41,134 nucleotides of DNA from Sulfurovum sp. (GCA_020721775.1 DYLZ01000005.1:1-41134), one strand, 5' to 3'; counted from the stretch's first letter, positions 27,941 through 38,643 are shown. Numbers and translations: made by a program. Notes: generated by a model from the sequence alone, not told the origin.

Positions 27941-29674
27941 TTGAAACATTTTATAGATTTCTTAAACGCCAAAGATGTCGAAAAAAGTCCTCTTTTTCAA
28001 CATCTCAAATGTTCTAAAAATGAAGCGATCATTGTACAACACTTGTGCCGCAAATATGCCAAAGGAATAGAAGAGATCGGTACTATCGAGTTGATCTCCG
28101 AGTGTTTTGACACAAAAGGATATGAACATATAAACTATCTTGAACACATTAAAAATATACTTGATCTTGGTTGGGCGGTGCAAAGCAGTTTCGGTCAGAT
28201 CAAGACTCACGAGAGCTCCAAAATAGAGCTGCTAAATACTTCAATTACCCCAAGTGTGTCTCTTCTTAGACTCTTGGAAGAAGGTTCGCTTGATATGCCT
28301 ATGCCTGAAATAAAACCATACACAGATCATCTTGAGTATCTACAAGATCAGTTCGATATGATAACTCTTATGCGCTCGATCGCATCATCCAAGCAGGGCT
28401 TTGGGGATACATCTTTTGTAGGAAGGGCAAAAAATAGACTTTCTATGCTAAACAAAAGAATAGAAGAAAGGCTAAAAATAACAACTGAACCGATCATTGT
28501 GGAAGAATTTTTTAAACAAAGAGGGCTTGACGAAAGAGAGAAAAAGATATTTTTAGCTCTTCTAAAAGAAGAATATAGCGCCGGTGACGGTCAGTTTAGA
28601 GAGATGAACAGCCTGATAGAGCTTATCAGTTTTGATGATTATGACAAGATTAAAAACAGGGCATTGCTTGAAGACGGCTCAAAGCTTATAAGTGATGAGA
28701 TCATAGATTATGATGAGATACTAAATATGTTTGGCGGTATCACAAGATCATTTTTTATAAACGAGGATATCTTACAGCAGATCATTCACCCTAACAAAAA
28801 GAAAAAAGTAACAAAACTAAAATTTGATATGTTGGTAAAAGAGCAAGACATTTTTGAATACCTGGAGCCTACGACATCTCTTGACGATGTAGTGTTACAC
28901 AACAAAACAAGACAAACACTTGAAACAATAATAAAACAGATGGATAAAGATGTTTTTGCAAAATTAAAAGCATGGGGCATTAAAGAGAAAAGAAAAGGCA
29001 TTGATGCAAAGATCATATTTTACGGACATGCGGGTACCGGTAAAACAATGACTGCAGTAAGCCTTGCCAAAACCCTCAAAAAACCGATCCTTTCATTTGA
29101 CTGTTCCAAAATCTTATCAATGTATGTCGGTGAGAGCGAAAAAAATGTAAGGCGTATCTTTGATGATTTCAAAACTTTAAGTCAAAAAGCAAAAGTTGAA
29201 CCCATATTGCTGCTAAATGAGGCTGATCAATTTTTGAGCAGCAGAGTCGAGGGGGCCGGAAGCGGAGCTGATAAGATGCACAATCAAATGCAAAATATAT
29301 TTTTAGAGCAGATAGAAAAATTTGAGGGCATTCTCATAGCTACTACAAACTTGCTTGGCAATATCGACAGAGCATTTTCAAGAAGATTTGACTATAAGAT
29401 CGAGTTTAAAAAACCGACCAAAATACAAAGAGTGCAACTATGGCAAATGATGCTGCCGGAAAATGCCGACTTTGAAGATGATTTTGATATAAGCGCTTTG
29501 GCAAATTATGAATTAACCGGAGCGCAAATACATTTAGTGATCAAAAATACTGCATATAAAGTGGCAGTAAGGGATGAGAGTCTTTTTATGATGAGCGATT
29601 TTATCGAAGAGATACAAAAAGAGATGGGTGCCAGTTTTGACAATGACGGAAAAAGTATGGGGTTTAAGGTATAA
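27941..29674 (+). CDS. AAA+ ATPase with long N-terminal region
   Basis: 577 aa, TTG start after AAAAGGAAAAAAC. Walker A YGHAGTGKTMTA, Walker B-like ILLLNEADQF, ATTNLLGNIDRAFSRRFDYKIEF (sensor/Arg finger region). Confidence 0.88.
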   Translation: MKHFIDFLNAKDVEKSPLFQHLKCSKNEAIIVQHLCRKYAKGIEEIGTIELISECFDTKGYEHINYLEHIKNILDLGWAVQSSFGQIKTHESSKIELLNTSITPSVSLLRLLEEGSLDMPMPEIKPYTDHLEYLQDQFDMITLMRSIASSKQGFGDTSFVGRAKNRLSMLNKRIEERLKITTEPIIVEEFFKQRGLDEREKKIFLALLKEEYSAGDGQFREMNSLIELISFDDYDKIKNRALLEDGSKLISDEIIDYDEILNMFGGITRSFFINEDILQQIIHPNKKKKVTKLKFDMLVKEQDIFEYLEPTTSLDDVVLHNKTRQTLETIIKQMDKDVFAKLKAWGIKEKRKGIDAKIIFYGHAGTGKTMTAVSLAKTLKKPILSFDCSKILSMYVGESEKNVRRIFDDFKTLSQKAKVEPILLLNEADQFLSSRVEGAGSGADKMHNQMQNIFLEQIEKFEGILIATTNLLGNIDRAFSRRFDYKIEFKKPTKIQRVQLWQMMLPENADFEDDFDISALANYELTGAQIHLVIKNTAYKVAVRDESLFMMSDFIEEIQKEMGASFDNDGKSMGFKV

Positions 29675-29771
29675 AATTATTTCTTTTTTGCTTTAATAAA
29701 AAAATATGATACTAGAACTAAAAAAGAACGATTATTTATTATAATAACATATATTAAACATAGGCTGCGAG

Positions 29772-30302
29772 ATGGGATACGGTAGGATTGTTATTTTTAT
29801 ATTTGTATTTTTTTCAACATTTATATATGCAGCCAAAGAGATAATAATAGATTTAAAAAATCAAAAAATATATGCGATAGAAGATGGTGTCATCATGATG
29901 GATGATAAAATATCTTCCGGCAAAAAAGGGTACAGAACGCCTACGGGTAAATTTAAAATCTTGGAAAAACAGAGGCATCACATCTCGACCATATATAACC
30001 TGCCTATGCCTTATATGTTACGGCTAACAAATAGCGGTGTTGCGATACATCAAGGATATGTGCCAAACTATCCGGCTTCCCATGGATGCATTAGAGTACC
30101 TAAGCGTTTTGCAGAGAAATTATTTTATTGGACTCCGTATAGAACAACAGTATATGTTACATATAATTTTGAAGATTACAATAAAACATTGATCACATAT
30201 GAGCAATTCAAATCCATGAAAGATCAAAATGCTACACAGAGTATTGAACCCTCTGAACAAACCATTCAAGCCAAGAGTTTGCCACGACTAGAACCCCGCT
30301 AG
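29772..30302 (+). CDS. L,D-transpeptidase (YkuD-fold) family protein
   Basis: 176 aa; signal-like N-terminus, IIIDLKNQKIYAIEDG, YRTPTGKFKI, VAIHQGYVPNYPASHGCIRVP catalytic motif. Confidence 0.9.
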   Translation: MGYGRIVIFIFVFFSTFIYAAKEIIIDLKNQKIYAIEDGVIMMDDKISSGKKGYRTPTGKFKILEKQRHHISTIYNLPMPYMLRLTNSGVAIHQGYVPNYPASHGCIRVPKRFAEKLFYWTPYRTTVYVTYNFEDYNKTLITYEQFKSMKDQNATQSIEPSEQTIQAKSLPRLEPR

Positions 30303-30470
30303 CTAACGCCTTCGACCTGCCTGGCAAAATTGTCTATCAGTATTTATTCAGAGGATTCAATTGTTAGCAAAGAAATTTTAGATAAGAATATTACGCAAAA
30401 AAAATTTGAATTTACCAACAAACTGACCAAAAAATAATTATTTGGCAAGTTTAGAGAAATTAAAATATTT

Positions 30471-31595
30471 CTATTTAAAGAGATTTTCCAAAGCGGTTGT
30501 ATCTTTTGTTTTAAGCACTTCGTTTGTCTCTGAGGATAAAGTTTTAGGCGCTGTTTGCCCTTCTATCTCATTTAACTCTATTGTCATCCCTGTGAGCATT
30601 GAAGCAAGCCTTATGTTTATCCCGCTTTTACCGATAGCTTTTGCTTTTTGATCACTGGTAATAGAAACGATTGCCTTATCGCCATCAATTTTAACTGATC
30701 TCACCACCGCGGGACTCATAGCTCTAGTTACTAGGATCTCTTTGATATCAGAATGTTCGATACAGTCTATGTTTTCGCCGAGCAATTCATTGCTTACCGC
30801 ATTTATTCTAACACCTTTTACGCCGACCGCTGCGCCAACCGGATCGATGTTCGATCGCATTGCTCTTAAAGAGATCTTTGCTCTCTCTCCGGGAATCCTT
30901 GCGCAATTTGTAATTTCAAGCAATCCGTCTGCAATTTCAGGAACTTCTCTTTCCATAAGAGCTTCAAGAAATTTTGGCGATGTTCTGGAAAGCTCTAGAA
31001 ATAGTCCGAATTTTGGATTTATGCTTACATATCTAAGAAGCGCCTTGATCGTATCTCCCGGCTTAAATTTTTCACCTTTTATACGGTTTCTTTGCTTAAG
31101 AATGCCTCTTAGCTCTCCAACTTCAACATATGTATCGTCTTCGCTGTCAATCCTTGTTACAGTTCCGATAATGATAGTTCCGACTTTCTTTTTGTATCTC
31201 TCTAATATGCTTTGCTCTATCTGTCTTTGTATATGATATTCTAATTCCCTGAAAAGATTTGCAGAAGCCGTTCTGCCGTAATCTTCCAAATTAAACTCAG
31301 ACTTAAATATATCGCCGACTTCGATTGAATCGTCAAACTCTTTAGCAGTACTTAATGCCATAAAGCCTTCTTTGTTGCCGACAACTCTTTCATCCTCATC
31401 ATCTACTATTGTGATCGTTCTAAAGATCTTGTAATCTTTTTTTTGATTATCAACAACAACTTCAAATATATTTTCCGGCGATGTCAATCTTTTTGCCGTG
31501 TTGATAAGCGCTTCTTTAAATGCTTGTAAAGCATGTTTCGTTGAAATGCCTTTTTCATGTGCAATGGCTTCAACTGTATCAATAATTTTTTCCAA
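30471..31595 (-). CDS. nusA: Transcription termination/antitermination factor NusA
   Basis: 374 aa; GISTKHALQAFKEALINTAKR, VKGVRINAVSNELLGENIDCIEHS, KAKAIGKSGINIRLASMLTGM (KH). Confidence 0.95.
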   Translation of the reverse strand: MEKIIDTVEAIAHEKGISTKHALQAFKEALINTAKRLTSPENIFEVVVDNQKKDYKIFRTITIVDDEDERVVGNKEGFMALSTAKEFDDSIEVGDIFKSEFNLEDYGRTASANLFRELEYHIQRQIEQSILERYKKKVGTIIIGTVTRIDSEDDTYVEVGELRGILKQRNRIKGEKFKPGDTIKALLRYVSINPKFGLFLELSRTSPKFLEALMEREVPEIADGLLEITNCARIPGERAKISLRAMRSNIDPVGAAVGVKGVRINAVSNELLGENIDCIEHSDIKEILVTRAMSPAVVRSVKIDGDKAIVSITSDQKAKAIGKSGINIRLASMLTGMTIELNEIEGQTAPKTLSSETNEVLKTKDTTALENLFK

Positions 31596-31762
31596 ATAAA
31601 ATCCTTTTTAATATTCTAAAAAAGCAAAACTAACAACGACAATATATCTTTATGTGATTTTTTGTTTTTGTAGAGTGCAATTTTATCTAAACAATCCTTT
31701 ACTCAAAGTTAAGTATAATATGTATTAGTATAGATTTATTCATCCAAAGAAGGAGACATTTT

Positions 31763-31999
31763 ATGAAATTAAAATTAGCAAGAACTAGTTTAAAATCAAA
31801 GCCGAAAGTAGTAGAAATAGAAGAGATCGCAGAGCAAATGCCGAACAAATCAATATTTTATTTCGATAAAGAAAACAGTCATAAAGACATCATTGATATG
31901 GTCAATTACTTTGAAGAAAAAGGTCACAATGTATATATGAGAGAGGTCAAATACGGGCTAAACGAAGATGAGTATATCTACGAAGTACATATTATATAA
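31763..31999 (+). CDS. HP0268-like small protein (nuclease-family in Helicobacter)
   Basis: 78 aa; [49 protein letters not shown]; strong SD AAGGAGA; directly upstream of miaB as in the HP0268-HP0269 order recalled from H. pylori. Confidence 0.75.
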   Translation: MKLKLARTSLKSKPKVVEIEEIAEQMPNKSIFYFDKENSHKDIIDMVNYFEEKGHNVYMREVKYGLNEDEYIYEVHII

Positions 32000-32001
32000 A
32001 T

Positions 32002-33309
32002 TTGATGCAAAAAAAACTCTATATTGAAACACTCGGTTGCGCAATGAATGTGCGAGACAGCGAACATCTTATCGCAGAACTATCGCTCAAAGAAAATTAT
32101 CATCTAACTAACGATATCAAAGATGCTGACTTGATAATCATAAACACATGCAGCGTTAGAGAAAAGCCTGTTGCAAAACTTTTTTCCGAACTAGGCGTAT
32201 TTAAAAAACAAAAAAAACCGGGTGCCAAGCTTGGTGTTTGCGGTTGTACCGCCAGCCATCTTGGGGGTGAAATTATAAAAAGAGCCCCATATGTTGACTT
32301 TGTGCTGGGAGCCAGAAATATATCTAAAATAACGGATGTTTTACACAAAAAACACGCAATAGAAATTGATACGGACCATGATGACAGCTCGTTTGCATTT
32401 GGCGAATTTCGAACAAATCCTTTTAAAGCAATGGTAAATATCTCAATAGGCTGTGATAAAGGGTGTACATTTTGTATAGTTCCGGTTACCAGAGGCGAAG
32501 AGATATCAATTCCAAGTGAGCTTATAATAGAAGAGATAAAAAAATCTGTATCAAGCGGAGCAAAAGAAGTTATGCTTCTTGGGCAAAATGTAAACAATTA
32601 TGGACGAAGATTTAGTAGTGAGAGTAAAATAAAAGATTTTACAGATCTGCTAAGAGAGATAAGTAATATTGAAGGACTGGAGAGAATAAGATTTACATCT
32701 CCTCATCCACTTCACATGGATGATGAGTTTATAGAAGAATTTGCTAAAAATCCAAAAATATGCAAACAGATCCATGTTCCGCTTCAAAGCGGTTCGACTA
32801 AAATTTTAAAAGAGATGAAAAGAGGATATACAAAAGAGTGGTTCTTAAATAGATGCGCTCTCATTCGCTCATTAGTTCCAAATGTTGCAATTTCAACTGA
32901 TATTATTGTAGGTTTTCCGGGTGAAAGCGACGAAGATTTTAACGATACTATGGATGTACTTGAAATTGTCAGGTTTGATCAGCTTTTTTCATTTGCATAC
33001 TCGCCAAGACCACACACACCTGCGGCTACTTATGAAAATCAAGTTGATGAAAAAATTGCATCAGAAAGACTTACAAAACTTCAAAATAGACATACACAAA
33101 TACTTGATGAGATAATGGAAAAGCAGTTAAATACGATACATGAAGTATATTTTGATGAACTTAAACCGAACGGCAAAATAGCAGGCAGAAGCGATGACGG
33201 AAAACTCGTATTTGTAGATGGAAGCGAAGAGTTACTTGGACTTATAAAACCTGTACTTATTACCAAGACTTCAAGAAGTCTCCTTGAGGGTAAAATTATA
33301 GAAAATTGA
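32002..33309 (+). CDS. miaB: tRNA-2-methylthio-N6-dimethylallyladenosine synthase MiaB
   Basis: 435 aa; [52 protein letters not shown]-terminal TRAM. Confidence 0.96.
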   Translation: MMQKKLYIETLGCAMNVRDSEHLIAELSLKENYHLTNDIKDADLIIINTCSVREKPVAKLFSELGVFKKQKKPGAKLGVCGCTASHLGGEIIKRAPYVDFVLGARNISKITDVLHKKHAIEIDTDHDDSSFAFGEFRTNPFKAMVNISIGCDKGCTFCIVPVTRGEEISIPSELIIEEIKKSVSSGAKEVMLLGQNVNNYGRRFSSESKIKDFTDLLREISNIEGLERIRFTSPHPLHMDDEFIEEFAKNPKICKQIHVPLQSGSTKILKEMKRGYTKEWFLNRCALIRSLVPNVAISTDIIVGFPGESDEDFNDTMDVLEIVRFDQLFSFAYSPRPHTPAATYENQVDEKIASERLTKLQNRHTQILDEIMEKQLNTIHEVYFDELKPNGKIAGRSDDGKLVFVDGSEELLGLIKPVLITKTSRSLLEGKIIEN

Positions 33310-33310
33310 T

Positions 33311-33925
33311 ATGAAAAATTTTTTTGTTTATAAAATTGTTCCATTTTTAATATATGCTTTAATGAGAATAATTTGGCTTACAGCCAAAAAAGAGTTTCGC
33401 CCAAAAACATTGCCTAAAATTGATAAGCAATACATATTTGCTTGCTGGCATGGGGAACTGCTTATATCTCCTCAATATTACCGCAAACTTTTTCCAAATC
33501 ATACTGCAGGCGCCATTGCATCGAACCATAAAGATGGACGAATAGTATCAGAAACGATCAAATACCTAAATATTTATCCCATTGAAGGCTCGACATCAAA
33601 AGGCGGGGTAAAAGCTCTTATAAGCTCTCTAGGCGCTCTTAAAAGAGGAGAGGATGTCTTGATCACTCCGGATGGTCCAAGAGGTCCAAGGTTTACAATA
33701 AATGACGGCATTGTAGCATTAGCGCAAAAATCAAATTTAGAAGTTTTTGCCATTAACTTTCAAGCACAAAATTACTGGCAATTAAAAAGCTGGGACAAAT
33801 TTATCATACCTAAACCTTTTAGTAAAATAATCATATACTCTGAAATTATAGATATAAAAGATATTAGCAATGAAGAAGCAAAAAAGCTCATACAAGATAT
33901 TATGCTCAAGCATACAACAATATGA
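33311..33925 (+). CDS. DUF374 / lysophospholipid acyltransferase-like protein
   Basis: 204 aa; [63 protein letters not shown]. Confidence 0.88.
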   Translation: MKNFFVYKIVPFLIYALMRIIWLTAKKEFRPKTLPKIDKQYIFACWHGELLISPQYYRKLFPNHTAGAIASNHKDGRIVSETIKYLNIYPIEGSTSKGGVKALISSLGALKRGEDVLITPDGPRGPRFTINDGIVALAQKSNLEVFAINFQAQNYWQLKSWDKFIIPKPFSKIIIYSEIIDIKDISNEEAKKLIQDIMLKHTTI

Positions 33926-34758
33926 AAAACGATCTTTTAAAGTTTTTAGATGATTTTTTGGACTATCTTTATCAAATAAAAGGGTATAGCGATACGACAA
34001 TAATAACATATGAAATAGCTTTAAAGCAGATGATCGAAAGTAGCCATATTGACGAAGTGAACAATGTTATAAACATAGACATAACACCATTTAGATATAA
34101 CATAATCAAAAATACAAAAAAAACTATCGCCAAAAAGCTTAGTGCTGTACGATCTTTTGTTAAATATTTGAACGATCAAAAAAGCCTAAATGTTAAATAT
34201 TTTCCAAACGAAAGCATCAAAGTCCCCTCAACCCTTCCTAAGCCGATCGAACAAAACTATATTAAAGAGATACTTGAAGATGCAAATATTGAAGAAAAAA
34301 CTATTGTTTATATGCTTTACGGACTGGGCTTGCGGATAAGTGAGTTGGCAAATTTAGAGCTTGACAATATCAAAAACGGCTGGGTATTGGTGCACGGCAA
34401 AGGCGGCAAAACAAGGGAGCTTCCACTGCTTTTAGAGTTAGAAAAAACTATAAAAGAATATTTAGCCATTTACAGTCCTGCAAAATACCTGTTTGAAAAA
34501 AATAAAGCTGCTCTTGGAGCGGCATCTCTTAGGTATAAGCTATCTAAACTTTTTGCAAAGCACGGCATCAAAGCAACCCCCCATCAGCTTAGACACTCAT
34601 TTGCAACACATCTCTTAAATAACGGTGCCAGGATATCTGATGTCAGCGAGCTTTTAGGTCATTCCACTATGGCAACTACTCAAATTTATACAAAATTGGA
34701 AAGTGTCAAAAAAATGGAAGAGTATATGAAAGCGCATCCGCTTGCTAAGAAAGGTTAA
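33922..34758 (+). CDS. Xer-type tyrosine recombinase
   Basis: 278 aa; [72 protein letters not shown] (R..K..HxxR..H..Y). Confidence 0.92.
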   Translation: MKNDLLKFLDDFLDYLYQIKGYSDTTIITYEIALKQMIESSHIDEVNNVINIDITPFRYNIIKNTKKTIAKKLSAVRSFVKYLNDQKSLNVKYFPNESIKVPSTLPKPIEQNYIKEILEDANIEEKTIVYMLYGLGLRISELANLELDNIKNGWVLVHGKGGKTRELPLLLELEKTIKEYLAIYSPAKYLFEKNKAALGAASLRYKLSKLFAKHGIKATPHQLRHSFATHLLNNGARISDVSELLGHSTMATTQIYTKLESVKKMEEYMKAHPLAKKG

Positions 34759-34790
34759 AAGAAAAAATTAGATAAAAAGCAGGCTCTATA

Positions 34791-35771
34791 CTAACAAATT
34801 ACTTCTAAATCAATATTTTCATCATATATATATCCCCGTACAAGCGGTGGTATATGTGATATTCTGCATTTTTCCTTGAACTTTTTTGGCAAAACTGTTT
34901 TTCTATACGGCGCAATAAAGAGCATATCGCAACTTACCCCTATTGCCCAAAGTCCGCCTATGACCACATTTTTGTTTTCCGTCACCTCTTGTCTCTGTTT
35001 TGACGACATTAGGTATCCAAGTTCTTTTAGTATGAGATCTGCTGCTTTTGCTAAATAGCTCATATCTTTCATTTTAGCAACTGCCAGCTCTTGTTGTTTT
35101 AAAATGATCTCATATTTACTCTCCATTAGCAAAGCGTCATTTTTTAAATATTCAAAACTTTTTTTGATACCGCTTTTATACTTTTTGATCAGTTCATTTG
35201 AAAAATTTACTCTAAAATAGTTTCTCTCATACTCTTGGTTGCTATTTGTTTCATCTATAAAATATTTGTGATCGTTTGCTTTTAAATAATCCAAAAGTTC
35301 ATCTTTTGAAAATCCAAGTAACGGTCTAACAAGCAGATAATTTTTCTTTTTAGTAACTTCATTTAAGCCAACAAGTTCACTAACTCCGGCACCTTTACAT
35401 AATCTCATAAGCAGCCATTCCAAATTATCATTTAGTTGATGAGCCGTCAACAAAACATCATATCCTTCTTTGTTTATGATATCTTCAAAAAACTCATAGC
35501 GAAAATTTCTGGCATTTTGTTCAAAATGACTTTTAAATTTTGGAGCAACTGCAGTAAAACATTTGATACCGTAAAGCGATGCCAGCTCTTTCGCATAGGC
35601 AACTTCATCTTTGCTTTGCTCTCTAATCCCATAATCAACAATTGCCAAATCGCATTTTATACCGTTTTGCAATAGCAAAAAAAAGAGAGCCGATGAATCA
35701 ATACCGCCGGAAAATGCAAGAAGATTTTTTTTACTCTCCAAGAGTAAGCAGATATCAGATGATAGGTTCAT
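34791..35771 (-). CDS. tilS: tRNA(Ile)-lysidine synthase
   Basis: 326 aa; LLAFSGGIDSSALFFLLLQ (PP-loop), LTAHQLNDNLEWLLMRLCKGAG, LVRPLLGFSKDELLDYL. Confidence 0.93.
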   Translation of the reverse strand: MNLSSDICLLLESKKNLLAFSGGIDSSALFFLLLQNGIKCDLAIVDYGIREQSKDEVAYAKELASLYGIKCFTAVAPKFKSHFEQNARNFRYEFFEDIINKEGYDVLLTAHQLNDNLEWLLMRLCKGAGVSELVGLNEVTKKKNYLLVRPLLGFSKDELLDYLKANDHKYFIDETNSNQEYERNYFRVNFSNELIKKYKSGIKKSFEYLKNDALLMESKYEIILKQQELAVAKMKDMSYLAKAADLILKELGYLMSSKQRQEVTENKNVVIGGLWAIGVSCDMLFIAPYRKTVLPKKFKEKCRISHIPPLVRGYIYDENIDLEVIC

Positions 35772-37086
35772 ATTTTTCTACTAGTGTTGCCAAAAGCTGT
35801 GATCCTGCAAGCTCGGTGATCTTGGCTTTGTAAACTTTGCCAAATTCTATTGTCAAATCAGATGTATCATTTACAAGCAGCTCTCCATCAATTTCAACCG
35901 CCCAGCTAAGAGGCCTTGCACTTAGTAAATACTCATGTTCCTCGCTCACATTGTCAATCACAATATCAATATCTTTGCCAACCATTTTTGACAGTGATGT
36001 CAATGTTGTTTCATTTACTATATCTCCCAAGATTTTTGCTCTTTTATCAATAATTTTTTGTGGGATCTGTTCCATATCAAATGCGCTTGTCTCTTCTTCG
36101 TTAGAGTAACTAAACACATTTGCCCTGTCAAATCCAAACTCTTTTGTAAACTCGCAAAGCTCTTTAAAGCTCTCTTCGCTCTCCCCTGGATGTCCTACTA
36201 TAAATGTAGTTCTTATAAATGCGTCCTCTTTGCTCTTCATATACTTTAAAAGTTCTTTTGTTTTAACCTCTCCAAAACCTCTTTTCATAGTACGCAACAT
36301 ATCATCATCGCAATGCTGGATAGGCATATCATAGTAGGTTTGAAAAACTTTTGACTCGGCAATTTTGTCTATAAGCTCAAAAGTTGTAGTGCTTGGATAT
36401 AGGTATAGTATCCTTGCGCTCTTTACGCCTTCTATTTTTTCAACGGTATTTATCAGCTCAACAAGTCCGTCTTTTAGCCCCATGTCTCTGCCATAGCTTG
36501 AGCTATCTTGAGATATAAAACTAAAGTCCCAAAAACCTTTTTTAACAAGCGATTGAATCTCTTTTACTATCGAACTTAGTGTTCTTGAGTGAAGCTTGCC
36601 TTTGAAATGCGGAATTGCGCAAAAAGAACAGGCTTGGTTGCATCCTTCTGCTATTTTGATATATGCGTGATAGTTTGAGCCTGTGATCACTCTCTCGTTT
36701 GTATCGTCAGCTAAAAATACTTCACTAGAATAATTACTTTTTTTAAGCTCTATCAACTCATCTATCTTGTCATAATCGCCTACACCTGTAAATATGTCAA
36801 CTTCTTTTAGCTCTTTTTGCAATTCATCTTTATATCTCTCGCTCAAACACCCGCTCATAACAAGCAAAGAGTCTTCTTTTCTTGCTTCATGAAGGTTTAG
36901 TATAGTATTTATAGACTCTTCTTTTGCGGCATCTATAAACCCACAGGTATTGACAATGATGACATCTGCGCCTTTTGGATCGTCAACTATTTTATAGTCA
37001 CTCAAACGACCAAGCATCACTTCGCTGTCAACTAAATTTTTGGCACATCCCAGACTTACCAAGTGGAGTGTTTTTTCACTCTTCAT
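35755..37086 (-). CDS. rimO: Ribosomal protein S12 methylthiotransferase RimO
   Basis: 443 aa; LHLVSLGCAKNLVDSEVMLG, IKIAEGCNQACSFCAIPHFKGKLHSR, FISQDSSSYGRDMG. Confidence 0.95.
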   Translation of the reverse strand: MKSEKTLHLVSLGCAKNLVDSEVMLGRLSDYKIVDDPKGADVIIVNTCGFIDAAKEESINTILNLHEARKEDSLLVMSGCLSERYKDELQKELKEVDIFTGVGDYDKIDELIELKKSNYSSEVFLADDTNERVITGSNYHAYIKIAEGCNQACSFCAIPHFKGKLHSRTLSSIVKEIQSLVKKGFWDFSFISQDSSSYGRDMGLKDGLVELINTVEKIEGVKSARILYLYPSTTTFELIDKIAESKVFQTYYDMPIQHCDDDMLRTMKRGFGEVKTKELLKYMKSKEDAFIRTTFIVGHPGESEESFKELCEFTKEFGFDRANVFSYSNEEETSAFDMEQIPQKIIDKRAKILGDIVNETTLTSLSKMVGKDIDIVIDNVSEEHEYLLSARPLSWAVEIDGELLVNDTSDLTIEFGKVYKAKITELAGSQLLATLVEKYEPII

Positions 37087-37600
37087 TTATTTCCTCGTTT
37101 TCTAACTCTTCTAAAAATTTTACTACGCTTTTTTGCCCCATTTTTACCGCATACTCAATTGCGCTCATACCACTTTTATCTTTTCCGTCCGGCTTGGCTC
37201 CGTTTTTAAGAAGAAGCTTGATCATATCAATATCATTAAAACAGCCGGCAAGCATAATAGGAAGTATACCGCTTTTGCGTTTAGTAGTATTTGGGTCTAT
37301 ACCGCTGTCAATGCAAAATTGAACTATGTCGTATCTTTTAAATTTGATAGCAATATCCATAATCCCCACGCCTTCCCTGTCTATGGCAAATATATCTGCG
37401 CCGTTTTCTACTAAGAACTTAATGAGTTCTAAACTTGCACCTTTTCGGACTGCATAGTTTAAAACGCTTACCTCATTCGGGCTATCTAGATCATACTCTT
37501 CACCTATGACAAGTGTTTGATTTATATCTTCACCTTCAGCAAGGAGTTTTTTTAATTCTGCTATAGAGTCTCTATCTATTGCATTTGAGAAGCTGCTCAC
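37076..37600 (-). CDS. Ankyrin-repeat protein
   Basis: 174 aa; repeats such as ELIKFLVENGADIFAIDREGVGIMDIAIKFKRYDIVQFCIDSGIDPN...MIKLLLKNGAKPDGKDKSGMSAIEYAVKMGQ; overlaps rimO start by 11 nt. Confidence 0.9.
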   Translation of the reverse strand: MSSFSNAIDRDSIAELKKLLAEGEDINQTLVIGEEYDLDSPNEVSVLNYAVRKGASLELIKFLVENGADIFAIDREGVGIMDIAIKFKRYDIVQFCIDSGIDPNTTKRKSGILPIMLAGCFNDIDMIKLLLKNGAKPDGKDKSGMSAIEYAVKMGQKSVVKFLEELENEEINEE

Positions 37601-37693
37601 ATTTTATCCTTTATCGTAATCGTATTGTAACAATTTTTATTTATAGTTACTTTGCTTAGATATTATCTAAGCAAAATTAAAAAAAGGAAACAC

Positions 37694-37822
37694 ATGAAAT
37701 TAAAAACTATACTAAAAAAGATATTTAAAAATGAGAGCAAAAATTCACAAATTTCAAGAAAAATAAAAGAGTTAGCAAAATCAAGAGAATTTGATTATCT
37801 TGTAGATGTAAAAAAGATATAA
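37694..37822 (+). CDS. Small basic ORF (42 aa), function unknown
   Basis: MKLKTILKKIFKNESKNSQISRKIKELAKSREFDYLVDVKKI, preceded by AAAAAGGAAACAC; below the ORF-track length cut-off. Confidence 0.5.
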   Translation: MKLKTILKKIFKNESKNSQISRKIKELAKSREFDYLVDVKKI

Positions 37823-37839
37823 TTTTTACTCCACAGTTA

Positions 37840-38208
37840 TTATTCAAGCCCCTCAAGAAGTTGCGCTATAGTATTGTCATCTTCTAATATAACCAATTTT
37901 GGTTTATAAGTAGAAGCTTCTTTGTGATCCATCTGGGCATATGCTATGATGATGATCTTATCTCCCACATGAACTTTTCTAGCAGCTGCACCGTTAAGGC
38001 AAATATCCCCTTTTCCTGCTTCACCTGCTATGATGTATGTAGAAAATCTCTCGCCATTATTGATATTTACTATATCAACTTTTTGCCCTATAAGCATACC
38101 GGCAGCATCAAGCAGATTGGCATCTACTGTAATGGAACCGACATAGTTAAGATTAGCATCCGTAACAGTGGCACGATGGATTTTGCTTTGAAGCATAGTT
38201 ATAGTCAA
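37840..38208 (-). CDS. panD: Aspartate 1-decarboxylase
   Basis: 122 aa; [25 protein letters not shown] (GS self-cleavage site), [39 protein letters not shown]. Confidence 0.96.
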   Translation of the reverse strand: MTITMLQSKIHRATVTDANLNYVGSITVDANLLDAAGMLIGQKVDIVNINNGERFSTYIIAGEAGKGDICLNGAAARKVHVGDKIIIIAYAQMDHKEASTYKPKLVILEDDNTIAQLLEGLE

Positions 38209-38262
38209 TGCTTTTTCCTCTAATATTAAGATTTATCGTAATTATACTAAAAAATTGTGATT

Positions 38263-38643
38263 TTAATGTTGAACAAGAGTTTTAGGCTCTATCGGCTCAC
38301 CCCACATCTCTGTCGGGATCACATACTCTTCAACTACATTGCCGCCTATAATATGCTCTTCTATGATCCTATCTATCTTTTCTTTATTTAGATTTACATA
38401 CATTGTATGCCCCGGCTCAACAAGCATGACAGGTCCAAGCTGACATCTGTTCAAACAGCCTGTTTGTATCGGCTGGACTGTTGAAATGATGCCTTTTTGC
38501 ATAAGACTTTGCGCCATATACATAAAAAGCTGTTGAGACTCTGCGCTTGCTTGACTTACACAGCTTGGCTTTGGCATACCGGCAGGCGCGCTTTGCTGGC
38601 ACTTGAAAATGTAAAATGCCGGTTGTGGTACTGAATAGTTCAT
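38263..38643 (-). CDS. Thioredoxin-like 2Fe-2S ferredoxin domain protein
   Basis: 126 aa; IFKCQQSAPAGMPKPSC...QPIQTGCLNRCQLGPVMLVEPGHTMYVNL. Confidence 0.8.
   Translation of the reverse strand: MNYSVPQPAFYIFKCQQSAPAGMPKPSCVSQASAESQQLFMYMAQSLMQKGIISTVQPIQTGCLNRCQLGPVMLVEPGHTMYVNLNKEKIDRIIEEHIIGGNVVEEYVIPTEMWGEPIEPKTLVQH

Noticed and set aside
30278-30330. tRNA-like fragment (GGGGTTCTAGTC on the reverse strand)
   Set aside because: The would-be T-arm stem does not pair and no acceptor or anticodon arms can be drawn.
30278-30368. Possible integron attC-like site (GCTAAC...GTTAGC)
   Set aside because: The outer boxes deviate from RYYYAAC/GTTRRRY and no complementary inner L boxes were found; kept only as a palindromic patch.
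30742-31236. 164-aa plus-strand ORF
   Set aside because: Antisense shadow of nusA.
32100-32597. 165-aa minus-strand ORF
   Set aside because: Antisense shadow of miaB.
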